Assembly (NCBI GenBank): GCA_943735955.1 | Contig: OX030963.1 | Location: 7,501 to 71,500, forward strand | Source of the DNA: Piscicola geometra | Taxonomy: Eukaryota; Annelida; Clitellata; Hirudinida; Piscicolidae | Length of the DNA stretch: 64,000 nucleotides | Reading direction: 5' to 3' | Part shown: piece by piece, positions 56,797-64,000 of the stretch | How positions within the stretch are numbered: the first letter of the stretch is position 1 | Layout: every line of letters begins with the position of its first letter | Notes under the pieces: generated by a model | Databases searched by the model: none | Told to the model about the DNA's origin: nothing | The model's input: only the letters and a program-made list of their open reading frames with translations | Position numbers and translations under genes: made by a program

Positions 56797-59700
56797 CGAC
56801 CGATGAAGACGATGAAGACGGTGAAGACGGTGAAGACGATGAAGACGATGAAAAAGATGAAGACGATGAAGACGATGAAGACGATGAAGACGGTGAAAAC
56901 GATGAAGACGATGAAGACGGTGAAGACGGTGAAGACGATGAAGACGATGAAGACGATGAAGACGATGAAGACGGTGAAGACGAACGATGAAGACGATGAA
57001 GACGGTGAAGACGAACGATGAAGACGATGAAGACGGTGAAGACGATGAAGACGGTGAAGACGATGAAGACGGTGAAGACGATGAGGACGGTGAAGACGAT
57101 GAAGACGATGAAGACGATGAAGACGATGAAGACGGTGAAGACGATGAAGACGGTGAAGACGATGAAGACGGTGAAGACGGTGAAGACGATGAAGACGATG
57201 AAGACGGTGAAGACGGTGAAGACGAACGATGAAGACGATGAAGACGGTGAAGACGGTGAAGACGGTGAAGACGATGAAGACGATGAAGACGATGAAGACG
57301 GTGAAGACGATGAAGACGGTGAAGACGGTGAAAACGATGAAGACGATGAAGACGGTGAAGACGATGAAGACGGTGAAGACGGTGAAGACGATGAAGACGA
57401 TGAAGACGGTGAAGACGGTGGAGACGATGAAGACGGTGAAGACGATGAAGACGATGAAGACGATGAAGACGATGAAGACGATGATGACGATGATGACGAT
57501 GAAGACGGTGAAAACGATGAAGACGATGAAGACGGTGAAGACGATGAAGACGATGAAGACGATGAAGACGATGAAGACGATGAAGACGATGAAGACGATG
57601 AAGACGATGAAGACGATGAAGACGATGAAGACGATGAAGACGATGAAGACGATGAAGACGATGAAGACGATGAAGACGATGAAGACGGTGAAGACGGTGA
57701 AGACGGTGAAGACGATGAAGACGATGAAGACGGTGAAGACGATGAAGAAGATGAAGACGATGAAGACGATGAAGACGGTGAAGACGATGAAGACGGTGAA
57801 GACGGTGAAGACGATGAAGACGATGAAGACGATGAAGACGATGAAGACGGTGAAGACGGTGAAGACGAACGATGAAGACGATGAGGACGGTGAAGACGAC
57901 CGATGAAGACGATGAAGACGGTGAAGACGGTGAAGACGATGAAGACGATGAAGAAGATGAAGACGATGAAGACGATGAAGACGATGAAGACGATGAAGAC
58001 GGTGAAAACGATGAAGACGATGAAGACGGTGAAGACGGTGAAGACGATGAAGACGATGAAGACGATGAAGACGGTGAAGACGATGAAGACGGTGAAGACG
58101 ATGAAGACGATAAAGACGATGAAGACGATGAAGACGATGAAAACGGTGAAGACGGTGAAGACGGTGAAGACGATGAAGACGATGAAGACGGTGAAGACGA
58201 TGAAGACGATGAAGACGATGAAGACGATGAAGACGATGATGACGATGATGACGATGAAGACGGTGAAGACGATGAAGACGATGAAGACGATGAAGACGAT
58301 GAAGACGGTGAAGACGATGAAAACGGTGAAGACGATGAAGACGATGAAGACGATGAAGACGATGAAGACGATGAAGACGGTGAAGACGGTGAAGACGATG
58401 AAAACGGTGAAGACGGTGAAGACGATGAAGACGATGAAGACGATGAAGACGGTGAAGACGAACGATGAAGAAGATGAAGACGGTGAAGACAAACGATGAA
58501 GACGATGAAGACGGTGAAGACGATGAAGACGGTGAAGACGATGAAGACGGTGAAGACGATGAAGACGGTGAAGACGATGAGGACGGTGAAGACGATGAAG
58601 ACGATGAAGACGATGAAGACGATGAAGACGGTGAAGACGATGAAGACGGTGAAGACGATGAAGACGGTGAAGACGGTGAAAACGATGAAGACGATGAAGA
58701 CGGTGAAGACGGTGAAGACGAACGATGAAGACGATGAAGACGATGAAGACGATGAAGACGGTGAAGACGGTGAAGACGGTGAAGACGATGAAGACGATGA
58801 AGACGGTGAAGACGATGAAGACGGTGAAGACGGTGAAAACGATGAAGACGATGAAGACGGTGAAGACGATGAAGACGGTGAAGACGGTGAAGACGATGAA
58901 GACGATAAAGACGATGAAGACGATGAAGACGATGAAAACGGTGAAGACGGTGAAGACGGTGAAGACGATGAAGACGGTGAAGACGATGAAGACGATGAAG
59001 ACGGTGAAGACGATGAAGACGATGAAGACGATGAAGACGATGAAGACGATGATGACGATGATGACGATGAAGACGGTGAAGACGATGAAGACGATGAAGA
59101 CGGTGAAGACGATGAAGACGATGAAGACGATGAAGACGATGAAGACGATGAAGACGATGAAGACGATGAAGACGATGAAGACGATGAAGACGATGAAGAC
59201 GATGAAGACGATGAAGACGATGAAGACGATGAAGACAATGAAGACGGTGAAGACGGTGAAGACGGTGAAGACGATGAAGACGATGAAGACGGTGAAGACG
59301 ATGAAGAAGATGAAGACGATGAAGACGATGAAGACGATGAAGACGATGAAGACGGTGAAGAGGGTGAAGACGGTGAAGACGGTGAAGACGATGAAGACGA
59401 TGAAGACGATGAAGACGATGAAGCCGGTGAAGACGGTGAAGACGAACGATGAAGACGATGAAGACGGTGAAGACGACCGATGAAGACGATGAAGACGGTG
59501 AAGACGGTGAAGACGATGAAGACGGTGAAGACGGTGAAGACGATGAAGACGATGAAGACGATGAAGACGGTGAAGACGAACGATGAAGACGATGAAGACG
59601 GTGAAGACGAACGATGAAGACGATGAAGACAGTGAAGACGATGAAGACGGTGAAGACGATGAAGACGGTGAAGACGATGAAGACGGTGAAGACGATGAGG

Positions 59701-62700
59701 ACGGTGAAGACGATGAAGACGATGAAGACGGTGAAGACGATGAAGACGGTGAAGACGATGAAGACGGTGAAGACGGTGAAAACGATGAAGACGATGAAGA
59801 CGGTGAAGACGGTGAAGACGAACGATGAAGACGATGAAGACGGTGAAGACGAACGATGAAGACGATGAAGACAGTGAAGACGATGAAGACGGTGAAGACG
59901 ATGAAGACGGTGAAGACGATGAAGACGGTGAAGACGATGAGGACGGTGAAGACGATAAAGACGATGAAGACGATGAAGACGATGAAAACGGTGAAGACGG
60001 TGAAGACGGTGAAGACGGTGAAGACGATGAAGACGGTGAAGACGATGAAGACGATGAAGACGGTGAAGACGATGAAGACGATGAAGACGATGAAGACGAT
60101 GAAGACGATGATGACGATGATGACGATGAAGACGGTGAAGACGATGAAGACGATGAAGACGGTGAAGACGATGAAGACGATGAAGACGATGAAGACGATG
60201 AAGACGATGAAGACGATGAAGACGATGAAGACGATGAAGACGATGAAGACGATGAAGACGATGAAGACGATGAAGACGATGAAGACAATGAAGACGGTGA
60301 AGACGGTGAAGACGGTGAAGACGATGAAGACGATGAAGACGGTGAAGACGATGAAGACGGTGAAGAGGGTGAAGACGGTGAAGACGGTGAAGACGATGAA
60401 GACGATGAAGACGATGAAGACGATGAAGCCGGTGAAGACGGTGAAGACGAACGATGAAGACGATGAAGACGGTGAAGACGACCGATGAAGACGATGAAGA
60501 CGGTGAAGACGGTGAAGACGATGAAGACGATGAAGAAGATGAAGACGATGAAGACGATGAAGACGATGAAGACGATGATGACGATGATGACGATGAAGAC
60601 GGTGAAGACGATGAAGACGATGAAGACGGTGAAGACGATGAAGACGATGAAGACGATGAAGACGATGAAGACGATGAAGACGATGAAGACGATGAAGACG
60701 ATGAAGACGATGAAGACGATGAAGACGATGAAGACGATGAAGACGATGAAGACAATGAAGACGGTGAAGACGGTGAAGACGGTGAAGACGATGAAGACGA
60801 TGAAGACGGTGAAGACGATGAAGACGGTGAAGAGGGTGAAGACGGTGAAGACGGTGAAGACGATGAAGACGATGAAGACGATGAAGACGATGAAGCCGGT
60901 GAAGACGGTGAAGACGAACGATGAAGACGATGAAGACGGTGAAGACGACCGATGAAGACGATGAAGACGGTGAAGACGGTGAAGACGATGAAGACGATGA
61001 AGAAGATGAAGACGATGAAGACGATGAAGACGATGAAGACGGTGAAAACGATGAAGACGATGAAGACGGTGAAGACGGTGAAGACGATGAAGACGATGAA
61101 GACGATGAAGACGATGAAGACGGTGAAGACGAACGATGAAGACGATGAAGACGGTGAAGACGAACGATGAAGACGATGAAGACGGTGAAGACGATGAAGA
61201 CGGTGAAGACGATGAGGACGGTGAAGACGATGAAGACGATGAAGACGATGAAGACGGTGAAGACGATGAAGACGATGAAGACGGTGAAGACGATGAAGAC
61301 GATGAAGACGATGAAGACGATGAAGACGATGAAGACGATGAAGACGATGAAGACGATGAAGACGATGAAGACGATGAAGACGATGAAGACGATGAAGACG
61401 ATGAAGACAATGAAGACGGTGAAGACGGTGAAGACGGTGAAGACGATGAAGACGATGAAGACGGTGAAGACGATGAAGACGGTGAAGAGGGTGAAGACGG
61501 TGAAGACGGTGAAGACGGTGAAGACGATGAAGACGATGAAGACGATGAAGACGATGAAGCCGGTGAAGACGGTGAAGACGAACGATGAAGACGATGAAGA
61601 CGGTGAAGACGACCGATGAAGACGATGAAGACGGTGAAGACGGTGAAGACGATGAAGACGATGAAGAAGATGAAGACGATGAAGACGATGAAGACGATGA
61701 AGACGGTGAAAACGATGAAGACGATGAAGACGGTGAAGACGGTGAAGACGATGAAGACGATGAAGACGATGAAGACGATGAAGACGGTGAAGACGAACGA
61801 TGAAGACGATGAAGACGGTGAAGACGAACGATGAAGACGATGAAGACGGTGAAGACGATGAAGACGGTGAAGACGATGAGGACGGTGAAGACGATGAAGA
61901 CGATGAAGACGATGAAGACGATGAAGACGGTGAAGACGATGAAGACGGTGAAGACGATGAAGACGGTGAAGACGGTGAAGACGATGAAGACGATGAAGAC
62001 GGTGAAGACGGTGAAGACGAACGATGAAGACGATGAAGACGGTGAAGACGGTGAAGACGGTGAAGACGATGAAGACGATGAAGACGGTGAAGACGATGAA
62101 GACGGTGAAGACGGTGAAAACGATGAAGACGATGAAGACGGTGAAGACGATGAAGACGGTGAAGACGGTGAAGACGGTGAAGACGATGAAGACGATGAAG
62201 ACGATGAAGACGATGAAGACGATGAAGACGATGAAGACGATGAAGACGATGAAGACGATGAAGACGATGAAGACGATGAAGACGATGAAGACGATGAAGA
62301 CGATGAAGACGATGAAGACGATGAAGACGATGAAGACGATGAAGACGATGAAGACGATGAAGACGATGAAGACGGTGAAGACGGTGAAGACGGTGAAGAC
62401 GATGAAGACGATGAAGACGGTGAAGACGATGAAGAAGATGAAGACGATGAAGACGATGAAGACGGTGAAGACGATGAAGACGGTGAAGAGGGTGAAGACG
62501 GTGAAGACGGTGAAGACGAACGATGAAGACGATGAAGACGATGAAGACGATGAAGACGGTGAAGACGGTGAAGACGGTGAAGACGATGAAGACGATGAAG
62601 ACGGTGAAGACGATGAAGACGGTGAAGACGGTGAAAACGATGAAGACGATGAAGACGGTGAAGACGATGAAGACGGTGAAGACGGTGAAGACGGTGAAGA

Positions 62701-63931
62701 CGATGAAGACGATGAAGACGATGAAGACGATGAAGACGATGAAGACGGTGAAGACGGTGAAGACGGTGAAGACGGTGAAGACGATGAAGACGATGAAGAC
62801 GATGAAGACGATGATGACGATGATGACGATGAAGACGGTGAAGACGATGAAGACGATGAAGACGGTGAAGACGATGAAGACGATGAAGACGATGAAGACG
62901 ATGAAGACGATGAAGACGATGAAGACGGTGAAGACGGTGAAGACGGTGAAGACGATGAAGACGATGAAGACGGTGAAGACGATGAAGAAGATGAAGACGA
63001 TGAAGACGATGAAGACGTTGAAGACGATGAAGACGGTGAAGAGGGTGAAGACGGTGAAGACGGTGAAGACGATGAAGACGATGAAGACGATGAAGACGAT
63101 GAAGACGGTGAAGACGGTGAAGACGATGAAGACGGTGAAGACGATGAAGACGGTGAAGACGATGAAGACGATGAAGACGGTGAAGACGATGAAGACGATG
63201 AAGACGATGAAGACGATGATGACGATGAAGACGGTGAAGACGCTGAAGACGATGAAGACGATGAAGACGGTGAAGACGGTGAAGACGGTGAAGACGATGA
63301 AGACGATGAAGACGGTGAAGACGATGAAGACGGTGAAGACGGTGAAAACGATGAAGACGATGAAGACGGTGAAGACGGTGAAGACGGTGAAGACGATGAA
63401 GACGATGAAGACGATGAAGACGATGAAGACGATGAAGACGGTGAAGACGGTGAAGACGGTGAAGACGGTGAAGACGATGAAGACGGTGAAGACGATGAAG
63501 ACGATGAAGACGGTGAAGACGATGAAGACGATGAAGACGATGAAGACGATGATGACGATGATGACGATGAAGACGGTGAAGACGATGAAGACGATGAAGA
63601 CGGTGAAGACGATGAAGACGATGAAGACGATGAAGACGATGAAGACGATGAAGACGATGAAGACGATGAAGACGATGAAGACGATGAAGACGATGAAGAC
63701 GATGAAGACGATGAAGACGATGAAGACGATGAAGACGATGAAGACGGTGAAGACGGTGAAGACGGTGAAGACGATGAAGACGATGAAGACGGTGAAGACG
63801 ATGAAGAAGATGAAGACGATGAAGACGGTGAAGACGATGAAGACGGTGAAGAGGATGAAGACGGTAAAGACGATGAAGACGATGAAGACGATGAAGACGA
63901 TGAAGACGGGGAAGACGATGAAGACGATGAA

Positions 63932-64000
63932 AGGTGTTGGTTGAGATAGACAGCATTTAAAATAAAATTGTTTCAATCTTATCGTCTCTTATACGGCCTT
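63932..64000. other. Non-repeat flank, start of the chromosome interior
   Basis: The 9-bp pattern stops at 63931 in the middle of a unit (GATGAA, then AGGTG). The following 69 bp are about 33% GC and unrelated to the satellite, apart from a weak resemblance of GAGATAGAC (63943-63951) to a decayed unit. It contains an AATAAA at 63961-63966 and a minus-strand ATG at 63956-63954. It is too short to say whether a gene or a mobile element borders the array. Confidence 0.85.

Larger units (their letters stand above)
1931..63931 (+). repeat. Subtelomeric 9-bp satellite array with higher-order structure
   Basis: Sixty-two kilobases consist of nearly perfect tandem 9-bp units, roughly 6,850 of them. 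The two main forms are GATGAAGAC and GGTGAAGAC. Other forms are single substitutions, mostly purine transitions, and many recur at the same place within larger duplicated blocks. About 200 4-bp units, chiefly GAAC or GACC, change the 9-bp phase. The plus strand is strongly purine-rich (7 of 9 bases). Each unit junction creates a CpG (AC followed by GA or GG). I see no transposon, tRNA, rRNA or non-repeat island inside it. Lack of stop codons on the minus strand produces giant open frames that I do not regard as genes. The unit does not match any named satellite I recognise. Confidence 0.98.
42591..63931 (+). repeat. Array zone 6: DDD plus AG higher-order repeats
   Basis: Most of this zone is one HOR type. 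Its order is a GACC spacer, paired GATGAAGAA units, a GGTGAAAAC-type unit, one or more GAAC spacers, alternating A/B with GATGAGGAC, a GAAC, GATAAAGAC, a run of four B, a DDD motif, a long A run, AATGAAGAC, three B, GATGAAGAA, GAAGAGGGTG, the AG marker and the next GACC. AG markers are at 47794, 48638, 50452, 50685, 51884, 53074, 54901, 56746, 59423, 60428, 60895 and 61559. Spacings range from 233 to 2677 bp, so copies differ by internal loss or addition of whole segments. The last 1.4 kb (62521-63931) has no 4-bp spacer. No gene or RNA is seen. Confidence 0.85.

Noticed and set aside
17304..61410. Other giant minus frames (17304-47030, 27901-61410, 6885-17141 and similar)
   Set aside because: They have the same cause. 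They overlap each other in different frames over the same satellite, and their ends are TTAA variants inherited with blocks.
10627..63913. GGGG runs (10627, 12608, 13609 and 63908) as G-quadruplex sites in the satellite
   Set aside because: They are single isolated runs created by one substitution. Four nearby G-runs are lacking, so only the telomere itself qualifies.
1931..63931. A CRISPR array or a bacterial repeat protein
   Set aside because: There are no direct repeats of 20-40 bp separated by unique spacers, and the telomere shows a eukaryotic chromosome.
1931..63931. Interstitial telomere repeats, transposons, tRNA or rRNA genes inside the array
   Set aside because: None were found by reading. 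No CCCTAA or TTAGGG tract and no island of non-repeat sequence occurs between 1931 and 63931.
50004..63956. Minus-strand open frame of 4,650 codons with a true ATG in the unique flank
   Set aside because: Only nine residues or so come from non-repeat sequence and the rest is satellite translation. An in-frame TAA directly precedes the ATG and no promoter is visible. I keep it as an observation, not a gene.
63961..63966. AATAAA as a polyadenylation signal for a transcript crossing the array
   Set aside because: The hexamer lies in a 33% GC stretch where it is common by chance, and no transcript or gene is supported on that strand.
28646..63976. Minus-strand open frame of 11,776 codons, the longest in the window
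   Set aside because: It begins with TTG, not ATG (an in-frame stop lies 13 bp further upstream), and consists of V-F-I, S-S-S and L-H-R repeats that switch at each 4-bp unit. The length follows from a repeat that lacks stops on this strand. There is no domain, codon bias or conserved frame.

Overview
This window is the end of a eukaryotic chromosome and I find no convincing gene in it. It has three parts: a terminal telomere (1-1930), one uninterrupted satellite array of 9-bp units (1931-63931, 62.0 kb), and 69 bp of ordinary AT-rich sequence (63932-64000) where the chromosome interior begins.

The telomere is CCCTAA read left to right, so the left end is the physical chromosome end and the G-rich TTAGGG strand is the minus strand. 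TTAGGG is used by vertebrates and many other metazoans, many fungi, kinetoplastids and some other protists. It argues against most insects (TTAGG), nematodes (TTAGGC), most land plants (TTTAGGG) and ciliates (G4-type repeats). Nothing else identifies the organism, because the single-copy sequence is too short. The assembly must come from long reads.

The array starts directly at the last telomere repeat, with no subtelomeric gene, transposon or spacer between them. It has two main units, A = GATGAAGAC and B = GGTGAAGAC, which differ by one A/G transition and alternate like a two-letter code. Rarer units (GATGAAAAC, GATAAAGAC, GATGATGAC, GATGAAGAA, GATGAGGAC, AATGAAGAC and others) act as markers. 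About 200 short 4-bp units, mostly GAAC and GACC, also GATC and the GACCAATG and GACACATG forms, interrupt the 9-bp phase. These markers recur in fixed order, so the array is a higher-order repeat (HOR) built from duplicated blocks of about 0.4 to 4.1 kb. Five zones can be told apart: 1931-9750 (EK blocks, N/K-rich tracts), 9751-12850 (first DGD blocks), 12851-27060 (EK blocks mixed with DDD blocks and a 4.1-kb duplication), 27061-42590 (DDD blocks, then DGD blocks) and 42591-63931 (DDD plus AG blocks in repeats of about 1.2-1.85 kb). Names such as EK, DGD, DDD and AG are residues spelled by the plus-strand GAT-GAA-GAC frame and are labels only.

The very long open frames are by-products of the repeat. 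The unit contains no stop codon in any minus-strand frame, so minus frames stay open for up to 35 kb while cycling through V-F-I/T, S-S-S/P and L-H-R repeats. On the plus strand two of three frames are open (D-E-D or G-E-D, and M-K-T or V-K-T) and the third has TGA in every unit. The 4-bp units break these frames every few hundred bases. The points most worth checking are the HOR structure, the 4-bp phase-shift units, the CpG at every unit junction next to a telomere, and the direct telomere-satellite junction.
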